A stretch of DNA of 64,000 bases from Salvia splendens (Eukaryota; Streptophyta; Magnoliopsida; Lamiales; Lamiaceae). Positions within the stretch are counted from its first letter, which is position 1. The number at the start of each line of letters is the position of its first letter. Below are positions 25,326 to 36,842 of this stretch, in pieces. The notes below the pieces were generated by a model. That model was not told the DNA's origin and made no database searches. It saw nothing but the letters and a program-made list of their open reading frames with translations. The stretch is taken from the NCBI RefSeq assembly GCF_004379255.2, contig NC_056052.1:8053708-8117707 (forward strand). The letters are read 5' to 3'. Position numbers and translations under genes: made by a program.

Positions 25326-27464
25326 TTGCTAACCGACACGAGTCTGTTCATATGCCTAACCTGAGGAAGAATCCTATCAATGATCGAGTAGCGCCGTATG
25401 AGACGTTTTCTTCTCTTTAAGTAAAACTACAATATTATGACTGACTGCAAATGGAAGAGATTAAATATATCTTCTACCATAATATAGGCGGTGGTCGACA
25501 TGGAAAATGGACGAGTCATTGGTGTGAAGACACGAACAATCGAACTGATCAATTGTCAACAAACTACAAAGGACAACAGAAAAAAAAACATCACATTGAG
25601 CACAATTATATCCCTATGTGTGAAGTAATAATCACGAAGGAGCTACCCCACACAACAACATTAGCAATTAAAATTTAAATAAAGAACATAGAAAGACCAA
25701 TTGATGGGGAAAGGATTTGGTCACGCACAGTTACTACCATATATTGAAAATCATCTGACAAATTAATCCTACTTTCTTAGAGCATTAGAAGCGGTGACCG
25801 ATGGCAAGGGCCGAGCGGTCGGCCACCACATGGGCTCTCAAAGGTCACCATTGTGGAGAGAGGGCCTATATCCATGCCCAATCGCCTCCGCCTCAGAGGC
25901 GATACATCAGCTGAGCCGATGCTCATATCTGCCCTGAGATGAGCCTCCATTGCGGGGGCTCGGGCCGATCGAGGAGCCGATATCCCCTTTTTTTTAAATT
26001 TAATTCAATTTTTAATCTACTATATATACCTCATTCCCCATCAATTCACATTCATCTCTTTCCAATCTCAATTTCAATTTTACTTCTCTCCACGGTGATA
26101 TGAACTTCCGTTATTTTTTTTGTTTCATCTATCTTTATCTTTTTTTTTGTTTTTTTAATATGTTTTATTTTGTTTTTAAAAGAAATTTGTTTTTTGACTC
26201 TGAGATAGGCTCTATGATGGACTCTGAGATGAGTCTGCTGAGAAAATGGACATAGGCCCTGAGATGGGCATTAACCTAACCGACCAAGCAAACACATGGT
26301 TTTATCCAGTTACCAATCCTTCCTTAACTGCCTTAAACTAATCAACCAAACGACTCCTTAGTATCTAGTTATCTACCCCAACAACAAGCATGTGGCTTGA
26401 TCTATAACTGAAAATCTAAGATCTTCGCGAGTTTGGGAAAACAACAAGGTTACATGAGGTTTTCGTAAGCATCTTCCTCGAATACATGAGAAGACTTGGT
26501 AGACTCCAATATAATATCACCTCGTCGGAGCAATGTGGGCTTTCAAATTCCGAAAACATTAGTCTTTGCCAAGCTCACTACCTGTTCTTGTTTGCAGTAA
26601 CAACCTCTTTATTTGCCTTTGAGTCACCCTTCCCCATCTCTTGCATCATCAATTTCTCTGTTACCATATTTACCCTCAAGATTTTATAAATCAATGGAAT
26701 CAATCTTGAGCGCAAAATAACTTTTTAAAATTTTGTTTGTTCATCCCAATCAAAATTGTTCTATATTACACGTTGCAGCCATTTGACTAGAAAGTGAAGG
26801 ACTCGAGGAGGCAGCCACCAGATTTTTTATTTAAACTAATTATAGAAAGAAAAAAAAGAGAGAATCAGTTCAATCGGTCCATGTTTTTGGTTGAACCGCC
26901 TGATTTTTTATTTCATTTTGGTTCAAATATTATATTTTTTACTGAGTCGGACCGGACAACATACTGGTTTGAGATCGTATCGGTGGATCCAGTCAAATTT
27001 TTGAAACCCTAATATCGAGAGATAAGTGAAAGAAAGAAATAAAATTAACAAAGAATTTTAAAATGGGTATCCCATAATATATAAATTGGCATTAACTTTA
27101 TATAAATCGCTTATATACTAGTTGTCTTCGGGGGCAAGAGCAAGTTAAGAAAAGACAAACAAAAAAAAGAAAAAGAAAAGACAATGTTAGCTATTGGGCA
27201 TTGCATAGACCAGACATTGGCCCATGCTGATGGCGAGATATCTATATCTCTTATTTATTTTATTAATATAGATTCGTCCCCACATAAATTACTACAAATA
27301 ATGGTACCTCATATTTTCATAATTACTTTACCCTATATATGGACTACGAGTTAATTTGGTGAGTATTGCCCTTGGCTAATAAAAATGTAGTACTAGTTTA
27401 CTAGTTATTACTACGAGTATTGAATATTTTTTAAAGACTTGCATGTTTTTAACTTTTAAAGAAA
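25326..27464. other. Intergenic, no gene recognised
   Basis: AT-rich sequence apart from a possible Harbinger element at 25780-26270. The small ORFs at 25451 and 26486 match nothing I know. A stretch at 26760-27010 repeats 'cagattttttattt' and 'gattttttatttcat' phrases. Confidence 0.5.
25780..26270. mobile_element. Possible PIF/Harbinger-type MITE
   Basis: TTA occurs on both flanks (25777-25779 and 26271-26273). The element starts GAGCATTAGAAGCGG and ends GAGATGGGCA, has GC-rich ends and an AT-rich middle. It resembles the element at 57057-57661 in layout. The inverted ends match poorly, so this is tentative. Confidence 0.4.
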
Positions 27465-27634
27465 AGAGAATCTAACGATGTCTAGTTTTATACGTAACTT
27501 TTTGCTTTTGTTTTTTTGTATATGGCTATCAGAATCATATTAAATTTAAAAGAGAATCTAACAATGTCTAGTTTTCTACGTAATTTTTTGCTTTTGTTTA
27601 TTGTATATGGCTATCAGAATCATATTAAATATTT
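27465..27634. repeat. 86-bp tandem duplication
   Basis: Two copies (27465-27550 and 27551-27634) start agagaatctaacgatgtcta or agagaatctaacaatgtcta and end atcagaatcatattaaat. A few substitutions and a 2-bp length difference separate them. Confidence 0.85.
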
Positions 27635-28073
27635 ATTGACAAGGGGGCAGTAAACTTTTTTTAGAGTAAACTTATTAGTTAACTAAGTTTATATTCGCTT
27701 TCTCAAATAATTTACTCAATATTTTTACAAGAATCCCAAGCAATAAAATTAAGAAATAATAACATTTATTCCAATTTTGTACATGACATTAGAATCTCTG
27801 ATATACAGAAAAGAAGCCTTGATAATAATATTGTTAAGGGTGAAGTTCCCTTAACACGATAAACGGTAGTCGCGGGAGCTTTGCCCGTCGATCAAACCAA
27901 GATTTAGGATTGCAAAAGAAAGTAAAACACGATAAAAGGAAAATAAGATAATTTGATATTTCTTGAATGATCGAACTAAAGAACAATGTCCGCTATTTAT
28001 AATAGTGGATACTAACTTAATGAGTAAAACAAAAGATATGAAAAAGATATGCAAATCCATAATTAACTAACTA

Positions 28074-28169
<96 letters not shown>
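28074..28169. repeat. (AAT)n microsatellite in an LTR
   Basis: About 32 uninterrupted AAT units in the left LTR, against about 13 (32561-32600) in the right LTR. Confidence 0.97.
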
Positions 28170-28176
28170 CGTATCA

Positions 28177-29592
28177 ACTCCCCCACGGTTGAAATCCACC
28201 TTATCCTCAAGGTGGGCACCATGAAGCAACGATGAGTGTCGAGGAATCCTCCTGGGTCAAACATACACAGAATAGTTGAGCGTCTCCCTGCATCAATGCG
28301 TCCATGAATGCTCAAGCATAGAGTGTCATTTTGCGGAGGAATCAACCGGGCATCGGCGTCGAGCGATGTTGATCGATGAATCATACTTGCGACAACCCTG
28401 ACATGATATGAATCACTCAATAATTTCAGCGATGCGTTGTCCACAATGGAACTACCCAAACCAATCTGGACTTGGGGAATCTTGAATCGAGAAGCATTCA
28501 ATTGTCGCGCGCACTGAATCTCGATGCAACCGTGAACCGGTTTCTCTTTACGTGCGAAATCCGGACCGGACTTCTCTATCTTCTCAACCTTTTCAACTCC
28601 ACCAAAACGAGAAGAAGAATGTAGAATCTTCTCTGAAGAATCATCAAATCCTTTCTCGTCTCGATCACAGTCAAGAATCACAATCTTTTTCTTATTGCAC
28701 TCCAAAACATTCCCAACTGAAGTCTTGGACAGAGCATAAGCCAACGAGCGATATTCCACTTGCCAAGGAAGAAGTTCTGGCGGCGGCTCGAGGGCGGTAT
28801 CGGAAAGCAGCGCAAAGGGTGGTGGTGTTGTACTCGACTGCTGCGGAGGAGCTAATGAGTCGTAGGGGACTAAACCCGACGGCCCCGGCAAAGCCTTGCT
28901 ATTTCCTGATGGAGGAAGGTGTTGAACGAGGTCCCCAAACCCGAAAATTGGGGAGCCGTAGGGCTGCGCAGATTCAGGCAGCTCGGGAGGAAGCATGTTG
29001 TCGATTCGTCGGTCGGCTGCAACAAGGCGAGACTCCATCCTGTAGCACGCTTCCAACAATTGTTGAAATTGTGCAAGAGTCGGATGTGCCGTGGTGGTGG
29101 CTGGACAAGGTGGTTGTGGCGCGGGTTGATTCCATCCTGAGTTATGGTTGGGGGGCAGCGGATGATCGTATGTCGAGACCTCGTGGAAGGGGCGTTGTCC
29201 CGTTGTCTCCCAGTAGGCAGGTGGATCCCAGCTAGTGGGTTGTCTGAGCACGGTGTGGTGTGGCTGCTGAGGCGGTTGATAAGGCTGAGAGTATCCCTGT
29301 TGCGTGCACAACCTTGGCGGGTCCCAACAAGAGGGCGGTGGTGGCGAGTACAAATCTGTCTCGTAGGACGATGGTTGCTGACACGCAGTTTCCTAGCGCA
29401 GCCATGGCGGGTCCCAGGAAGTGGGTTGACGGGCTTGGTAGGGATGGTGTTGTGGGTGGAGTCTCCCATCCTGTGGATATGGATATGATGGTTGTTGATC
29501 TAAAGCTCTGATCGGATGGAGCAGGGGTTGAGGTACGGGCTGCCATGGGTGGTAATCCGCCTGCCGGAGTTGAAATCCAGTGTAGCCGTACG
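28177..29592 (-). CDS. Proline/glutamine-rich ORF of the non-autonomous LTR element
   Basis: The longest frame (minus, ATG 29353) runs through the interior and continues into the LTR microsatellite as a Leu run, so its natural end is unclear. The 5' portion to 29592 reads in the same style but has a stop near 29394. The N-terminal part is rich in Pro, Gln, His and Tyr, with repeats of PTSWDPP or PSCWDPP. Next comes a short amphipathic segment (AQFQQLLEACYRMESRLVAA). The C-terminal part includes PPELLPWQVEYRSLAYAL and ends near FMVPTLRIRWISTVGELI before the polypurine tract. There is no zinc knuckle, protease or polymerase. A gag-like packaging protein is possible but unproven. I do not recognise the family. 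Confidence 0.5.
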
Positions 29593-32265
29593 TGTAACGC
29601 CCCACTTTTTGAACCCTAATTTGTGAACCCGAAAGTACTTGTTTTAATGCTATTGTTTTGCGAAGATCCGTGATCTAATTGTGGTGAATTAATTGGTGTT
29701 GGACTGAGATTTGTGAAATAAGTTACATCGCGAATTTAATTAATTCCTGTCCGTGAGGAATATTTATTGGACTCAATTCCGGGTTGGATCCGATAAATTA
29801 AATAAATATTATAAAAATCCAGTCCGTGATAAATAAATTGTGGACTGAATAATTAAAAAAAATCAAATCAAAAGAAAAATACCATGAATTAAATCAATAC
29901 AAATTCTCTTCCTATTGACTTGGTCACCAAGTCAAATTTAATTAGAGATTTTATAAAGATTAACCTCCTCCGTGAAAAGATATTCATCCTCCGTAATCTA
30001 TAAATAAAACACCAAATAAATTCAATTAAATCAAAAAAAATGAATCCCTCCTCCCTAAACCCACGTTGAAAACACTATCTCTCTCCCCTAAAATCTCTCC
30101 CATATCTTTTAACCGCCCTCCCTCTAAATTAAATATTTCACAAACTCATTCCTTCTCATTATCGTCTCTGCAATCAAATCCATCTTCTCCAACTTCAATC
30201 CAAGGTAAGCTTGCAAACTCCATCTCCATCTCTATTACACGTTTTTGGGGCTTTCTAAACCAACTCATCCAATTCATTGCAATTGTTGAATAAGGCCGAG
30301 CCGGAGATTCAAGAACCATTTTTTTGAAACGTCCGTCTGCAAATTGAAGGTAAACACCTTTCCCATCCAAATTTCAATCTCATTCTACTGCATCCATATA
30401 CTTTTCATCCTACTGTTGCCACAATCTGCGATACCTCCTAATCGAATGAATTGAAACAAACTAAACCAAAGAAACAAGTTTTAAATTCACGAAATCAAAT
30501 AAAGAACTTACCATCGGGGTCTTGCGGGGCTGAACGGGTTGGTTCCGGGATGTTTCGGGGCTGCACGACCACCGACGGAGTGGCGGCAGCAGCAGCCTGA
30601 CCCGGCGGCATCTCCCGGCAGCGACAGCAGACGGATTTGGCGGCGACGGAGCAGCGACGCGACAGCAGCGGCTGTCCGACTGATCGACGGCCGGATTTCC
30701 CCCGCTCCGACGACACTGTGGCGGCCGCAATTTGTCTTCCCGGTGAGCAGCGGCCGACGGCGTGGAGTAAATCGGAGCAGGCGACGAACGGATGGAGGAT
30801 TTCTTCCGATTTGGTCGAGAGTGAGAGAAGAAGAGAGATAGAGAGAGAGGAAGGAGGAAACGTGAGAGAAGGAAGAAATTTGGGTTCTTGGGCTTTTTTT
30901 TTAAAAAAATAAGGTGGGCCTTGATTTAATAAATTGGGCTTTTGTTTTTTTTAAGTTGGGCCTCATCTTTTAAATGGGAGGATGTATTAAATCTATGGGA
31001 TCCATTTAAATCTTGGGGCTTTAATTTGTAATTGAAGGTATAAGGTGGAGAAAATAATTAAGTCATGAGCTTTTAATTAAATCTTTGGGCTAATAACTAA
31101 TTAAATCTTTGAGTAAAAATTAAATTAATTGTGGGGAATTATTTAATTAATTCCGGAATAGTTCAACGAATGAATAATTATATCCTAAGTCCGAAATAAA
31201 TATAGTTCGAGGGAAAGTGGTTGCGCTAATTTAATTACGAGGAGCCATCGGAACGATTATTGGCGTAAGCGGCCGAATAAGCGAAAAATCGAGAGAACAA
31301 GATAAATAACTTCGCTTAGGATGCATGCATTTTATTGTCTTGATTGGAAAGTATGTTGATATATGTATTATTTAAATTCTAAAGGTGAGACCTCACAAGG
31401 GAATCGAGATACCAAAGGGAAGGAAGTGTAGAGAATTAATTCAATTGAGGTGGGCTTTCTTTTAAATAAGGACAACGTCCTAAATATTTTGTCGATGGAA
31501 ATGAAACTGTATTTATCATGCTATGATTTGATTTTTACGTGCCTATCTGATGTGGCTTTATGCCAATATTTTATAAATCGAATTCGGGTCATTGTAGGGC
31601 CGCAAACCCTACTTGGGCTAGTGTACACCTATGGTAGATCGTGTGCTAGCGTACGGGCTGGCCGGTCTAGTGGCTTGGTTTGTGGCCACATTCCAAGTCA
31701 TGTATTGGCAGATATGGTAAACGTCTATGGGAAAATGACTGATCAATCGATGTTTGAAATGGAAATGATTTTGAGTGCCTCGGGCATTTCTAAAGCTAAA
31801 CCCCGACGGTTACTTGTGAATGGCATGATAAATTACTCTTTATTGAAAATGTTTTCGGCATGAGCCACTGGGTATTCTTATAATACTCAGCCCTGCATGT
31901 GTTTTCCCTATGTGCAGGTTGAGCGGCGACGAGGTTGTGGTGGTGTTGAGCAAGTAAATTGGTAAATGAACTGTTGTTTTTGAATTATGGGTGTCGTGGT
32001 GTCTTCACACATGACGTCACCCTTACTCTTGGTCGTTTCCGCTGTGACATTTCTTTCACTTATCGCTTATTGGGCTTGCAGCCTAAATTATTTGGATATT
32101 GAATATTTGGGATTTTACCAATTTATGTCAAATTCTCGGTCGTTTTATTTGAATATTAATTGTGGGTCAAGCTCGTTATTAAAACCCTAGTCCTTTTCGT
32201 CTTTTTATTAAATTCTCTTAATCACGATCGCCCATATTTATTAACCCTAAAGGGCGGTCGTGACA
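29593..32265. mobile_element. Solo LTR nested in the non-autonomous element
   Basis: 2673 bp, starting TGTAACGCCCCACTTTTT and ending GGGCGGTCGTGACA, with a perfect 5-bp duplication gtacg (29588-29592 and 32266-32270). It is the same family as 10184-12963; the shared block lies at about 31570-31930. A GC-rich stretch at 30480-30800 gives ORFs on both strands that I regard as chance. It inserted after the surrounding element. Confidence 0.9.
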
Positions 32266-32318
32266 GTACGACATGTAGACAGCGATTTGGAGGAAGAGCT
32301 CACGATGAAAGCACCAAT

Positions 32319-32560
32319 TGTTAAGGGTGAAGTTCCCTTAACACGATAAACGGTAGTCGCGGGAGCTTTGCCCGTCGATCGAACCAAGATTTAGGATTGC
32401 AAAAGAAAGTAAAACACGATAAAAGAAAAATAAGATAATTTGATATTTTTTGAATGATCGAACTAAAGAACAATGTCAACTATTTATAATAGTGGATATT
32501 AACTTAATGAATAAGACAAATGATATGAAAAAGATATGCAAATCCATAATTAACTAACTA

Positions 32561-32600
<40 letters not shown>

Positions 32601-32603
32601 TCA
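32319..32603 (-). repeat. 5' LTR of the non-autonomous LTR element
   Basis: 285 bp, matching 27832-28176. It begins tgttaagggtgaagttccct on the plus strand, itself a near-palindrome. Confidence 0.92.
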
Positions 32604-32608
32604 AATAT

Positions 32609-33327
32609 CACCTCAAGTAATTAGGGGTAAAAGAATTTTTAAAACAATGAGCTACATAAATAGTCTTTAGATTTTATATTTTGCACACTGCAGGTTTATA
32701 GCAAAAACAATAACATGGAACATCTCTAGCATTTTACTACATGCAGTTTTTAAATATTTTTACATATTAAAACGAGATGGTTGGCTTTTCTGATCAAATC
32801 TAGATGATCACTATGTTACATTAAAAATAGTTTGATTGATGATTGACCTGAGTTTTAACGTGAAATTTGTAAAATATGAGGAAAATGAGATAAAGTGGGT
32901 AAAGTATAAGAGGGAAAAAATGTCGACAAAATAGGAAAAAGATAAAAATGAGTACTAGTTTTTACGAACGAATGAGAATAAGAATATAGGACTATTTATA
33001 TTATGAACAATGGGAGTACTAGTTTTAAAATACTTCCAACTAACATATGGGACTTAACCATGATTAATTATCCTTGAATACGCAAAGGAAGTGGTGGCTG
33101 TATTTTTTGGGAAATACAGTCCAAAAAAATAATCTTAGTAGCGGGTGGTATATGTTTCATTACAAAATTTGTAAAATAAGAGCGAAATAGAAAAATAAAT
33201 GATTGGCATTATTAATTAAAAATATGACTTATTTTAGTTAAAAGAGAAAAACTTATTATAAATTGATACAAATTAATTTTAATGAAAATTTAAAATATAA
33301 AAAGTAGAAATATACTAGACAAAGTAT
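32609..33327. other. Intergenic, no gene seen
   Basis: AT-rich. No ORF or complete element was recognised. Confidence 0.6.
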
Positions 33328-34851
33328 ACTTCTTTCGTCCCACTTTAGGAGTTCCACTTGAGTTCGGCATGAGTTTTAAGAAATGTAAAGGAAAGTTGGT
33401 GAAAAAGATAGTGGAATGTGACTCTTACTTTTATATGGAGTATTAGTTTTATTAATAAATATGTGAGTGGAAAAAGGTTAATAGAATATAGGGCCTATTA
33501 TCATTTATGAAATATTTCAACCGAGACTCTTAGGCCTCGTTTGGTTGCCATGTTAGCCCTAGATAGTCCATTTTATCTATGCTTTGGTTGCCATGATACT
33601 ACTATCTCTAAGCCCGAAAATTTGCTAAAAGCCCGCCTAGGCCCGGTGGACTATCCACAAATTTGTGAATACACTATACCACCCAATAGCAGCGATAGTG
33701 TACTGTTTCTCTATGATAGTCACTATTGCCCTCTCTCTCTCTCCCACTTTTACTCACTTTATCTCTCTTCTGCAACTCTTCTCTCAGCCCACTAGATTTC
33801 TCAACCGTCTCTCTCCTCTCCCTCTCTACGGTAGCGGCTGCCACCGGCGGTAGCAATGGTTCACTTTGGCCGATTTCGTTAAAATCTAGAATTAACATCT
33901 TCGCAGCTGCCGTCGCACCACAATAACTTGGCAAAATCTTGTTACTATCGTGGAAATAATTGGCCATTCGCATCTTCGCGATTGCCACGACCACGAATTT
34001 GTGTACGCCTGCGTCGAGAAGCCGCTCATCCTCGCGTAGTCAGCTGCGCTGCTCGAGATCCTCCACAGCCTCGCCAGAATCGTCAGATCTCCGGTTACCT
34101 CCACTCTGTCGTAGGTCGCCTCACCGATGATCACTAAGATAGTTAGATACTCGTTTTTCCGATTGAAGGAGGCGTTCAGATATGCGCCGTCGGTGCTGAT
34201 CTGCAGTACAACACGTTTCTGATGTTGTACCCTACCGGAATCACGAGCGAGGTACGGCTGATCTCCTAAGCACTGACGTATTTGAAGGAATCAGGGTTCA
34301 AATTCAGCATCAGGATGCTGAATAGGTGGACAAATTCAGTAATTTTTGTTAATCTTCAAAGCTCATTCTATTGAATGATTTTGGTGGTGTTTTCATTGTA
34401 TTTTTGGAGTTGGGCTTCTCATTAATTGAAGTCAGAATGTTATTTCTTCAAAATCAGTCTTTTTTTCAAATTTTCAATGAAAATTTTAATTTGTTCATCT
34501 TTTCTTGGGACATTTTAATTATGATTTGTATTAACCTCCCATTGTGTCTGGTACTTACAATATTGATTATCGTTAATAATTTTGTTGATAGCATGATCAT
34601 TAACACCAATTTACTTAACTTAATCATAAAATAGAGATACACATTTACATACAAATATATTTAGTAACAAGGACATTTTTGTTATTTTACATCTTATCTA
34701 TAAAACACTATCTTGTCAATCAAACAATATCATAAAAATACTATCTGACACTATCTCATTTTCGGCCCGAAAATGCTATCTTAAGATAACTATCTTGCTA
34801 TTTTCTATCATGGCAATCAAACGAGCCCTTAAAGTGGGACAACCAGAAATG
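33328..34851. mobile_element. Stowaway-like MITE split by a Harbinger-type element
   Basis: The left end cttctttcgtcccactttag near 33330 pairs with cttaaagtgggacaaccaga near 34829-34848. Their terminal repeats match once 33533-34828 is removed. Confidence 0.7.
33533..34828. mobile_element. PIF/Harbinger (Tourist-like) element with a GC-rich cargo
   Basis: Left GGCCTCGTTTGGTTGCCATG and right CATGGCAATCAAACGAGCCC are inverted repeats, with 3-bp TTA duplications (33530-33532 and 34829-34831). The 1296-bp body holds a pyrimidine-rich stretch (33720-33830) and then a codon-like GC-rich block at about 33830-34260. The minus strand of that block gives an 80-residue frame beginning MIIGEATYDRVEVTGDLTIL. 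No transposase was seen. The block may be captured host sequence, unidentified. Confidence 0.75.
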
Positions 34852-35102
34852 TAAATCAGGACTGTAAGGCCTATTAACATTTGTTAAATACTCTATAAAA
34901 ACAAAAGTATTTGATGAGCCAAATACTTTATTGTCATGTTTGGTAGTTAGAATTTTGAATAGAAAAATAATTTGATTTCTTAATTTTTTAAATCTTTGTG
35001 TTTATTACGATTTTTAATCAAATTAGAAAAGTAATCGGAATCCTAAAATTTAGGAAATAGACTACAACATTCCCTAATTCTAATCCTATCTATTCCTAGG
35101 TA

Positions 35103-35323
35103 CTCTCTCCGTCCCCCAAAGTTTGTTCCAATTTGACTCGTTGCGGGTTTTAAGAAATTGTTTGAGTTTGTATTAAATGAAGGTGTGTAGTGGAATAAGG
35201 GTCCCACATTGAGGAGATTGAAAGTGTATTTAATGTCTATTTTTGGTAAAATTCCAAGTGGGAAAAAGTTTGTGGGACGAACGAAAATGGCAAAATGAGA
35301 CAAACTTTGGGGGACGGATGAAG
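35103..35323. mobile_element. Stowaway-like MITE
   Basis: ctctctccgtcccccaaagt and actttgggggacggatgaag form inverted ends, with TA on both sides. Confidence 0.85.
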
Positions 35324-35597
35324 TATTATTTTTTCCAATTTTAAGATTCTTACATATTCAGGTTTTAACGGAGTTAAGTATAATTTTATACAATTATTAA
35401 TTTTATTATTATTAAACAAAATTAAATATAATTTAAAATCACGAATCATAGTACTTAATTTCAATAAAATAAATAAATATAATTACAATTATAATAATAC
35501 CAATTATATAATATATAATTGTTATTATCATAATAATACTTAATAATTTATTTAATAATTATAATATAATTATTTGAACTATGAATAATATGTAATA

Positions 35598-35848
35598 CTC
35601 ACTCCGTTCCCTATAATTTGTCACCATTTGACCCGACATGTGTTTTAAAAAATGTAATAGAAAGTGAGTTGAAAAAGTTAGTGACATGTGGGTCCTACTT
35701 TTATATATTAGTTTTATAATAAAATGTTAGTGAGAATGAGTTAGTGGAATATGGGGTTCATTACCAAAAATGGTAAAAGTGAAAGGTGACAAATTTTTAG
35801 AGACAGACGGAATGAAAATAAGTGACAAATTTTCAGGGACGGAGGGAG
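35598..35848. mobile_element. Stowaway-like MITE
   Basis: ctcactccgttccctataat and attttcagggacggagggag are inverted ends at TA. The right terminus is partly duplicated (35790-35810 and 35825-35848). Confidence 0.8.
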
Positions 35849-35952
35849 TAATAATTAATAACAAAGTCTTGATAAAATGATAAAATTACAAATTTTATTT
35901 AATAATAATATCAATAAATAAATATAATTATAATAATAGTCATATTGGTTAT

Positions 35953-36201
35953 GAGATGTAATAAATGCAAACTCTAAATATTGTACAAACTTCAACCTAT
36001 GATCTGAACCGTTAGAAAATGTCAACAGATGACAAAATTATATCAACAGAAAATGTCAACACAATGTCAACGGTTGATGCCGTGTTGAAAATGTGTTGAC
36101 ATTTTCTGTTGATGTATTTTAATCATCTGGTGACATTTTCTAACGATCCAAATCATAGTTTGAAGTTTGTACAATATATAGGTTTGCATTTTATCACTAC
36201 C
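35953..36201. mobile_element. Foldback-type inverted-repeat element
   Basis: The two halves are inverted copies almost throughout: gtaataaatgcaaact... tgtacaaacttcaacctatg on the left pairs with catagtttgaagtttgtaca ...ggtttgcattttatcac on the right, around a short centre near 36070. Target duplications are not clear. Confidence 0.7.
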
Positions 36202-36258
36202 CAGTTTATTATATCATCTATGATTAAAATATCAATAATTATATTATTATGTTTATTA

Positions 36259-36493
36259 CTCCATCCGTCCCACAATAATTGTCACTCTTAATGTGGGCAT
36301 AGGTTTTAAGAAATGTAAAGAAAAATTGGTTGAAAAGTTAATGGAATTTGAGACCCACTTTTTTATATTTATTTACAATAAAATGTGAGTGAAGTGAGTT
36401 AGTGGAATGTGAGACCTACTTATCATTTATGGTAAAAATGAAGTTTGATAATTATTATGGAAAAAAGTGACAAATATTATGGGACGGATGGAG
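36259..36493. mobile_element. Stowaway-like MITE
   Basis: ctccatccgtcccacaataa and atattatgggacggatggag are inverted ends at TA. It lies 350 bp upstream of the IPGA1-like start codon. Confidence 0.85.
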
Positions 36494-36842
36494 TATTATG
36501 ATAAATAAACAATGGAGTATTTAAATTTTCCCATCATAAATAAATATAATAATATAATTAGTATGTTTCTAAGTAATGATTCTTTTAAATTTTAATACAG
36601 TCGAATGAGCTAAATTTGAATTCCCAAATTTGTATGGTATTCTAATCTGTGTAGGAAGAGACCGTTCCTCGATAATCGTTCATCTAACTCACACTCTGTT
36701 TACAGTCATGTCGAAAACGACGCATCTAGACTCGTCCTACTCTATCAACATTCCAAACCGATTCACATAATTTCGTTTTTTCACTCAATTAAACATCGCC
36801 ACTACGCTGATTTATCCCCAATTTCTGGGGAATTAACCCAAA

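Larger units (their letters stand above)
27832..32603 (-). mobile_element. Non-autonomous LTR retroelement with a nested solo LTR
   Basis: LTRs at 27832-28176 and 32319-32603 with a perfect 5-bp target duplication aatat (27827-27831 and 32604-32608). On the minus strand LTRs start TGATA and end GGGAACTTCACCCTTAACA; a polypurine tract (ccgtgggggagt) precedes the left LTR. After the right (5') LTR comes attggtgctttcatcgtgag, a plausible primer-binding region. The native interior is only about 1.47 kb once the solo LTR at 29593-32265 is removed. It holds one proline-rich ORF and no protease, integrase or RT, so the element depends on others for movement. The LTRs differ by about 3-4 percent outside the microsatellite, so it is older than the copia element. 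Confidence 0.9.

Noticed and set aside
28067..28170. Poly-Leu C-terminal end of the long minus-strand ORF
   Set aside because: It is the AAT microsatellite in the LTR read as codons, beyond the polypurine tract, so not a genuine protein end.
30461..30912. Overlapping GC-rich ORFs on both strands
   Set aside because: Inside the second solo LTR; high GC makes open frames by chance and there is no match to a family.
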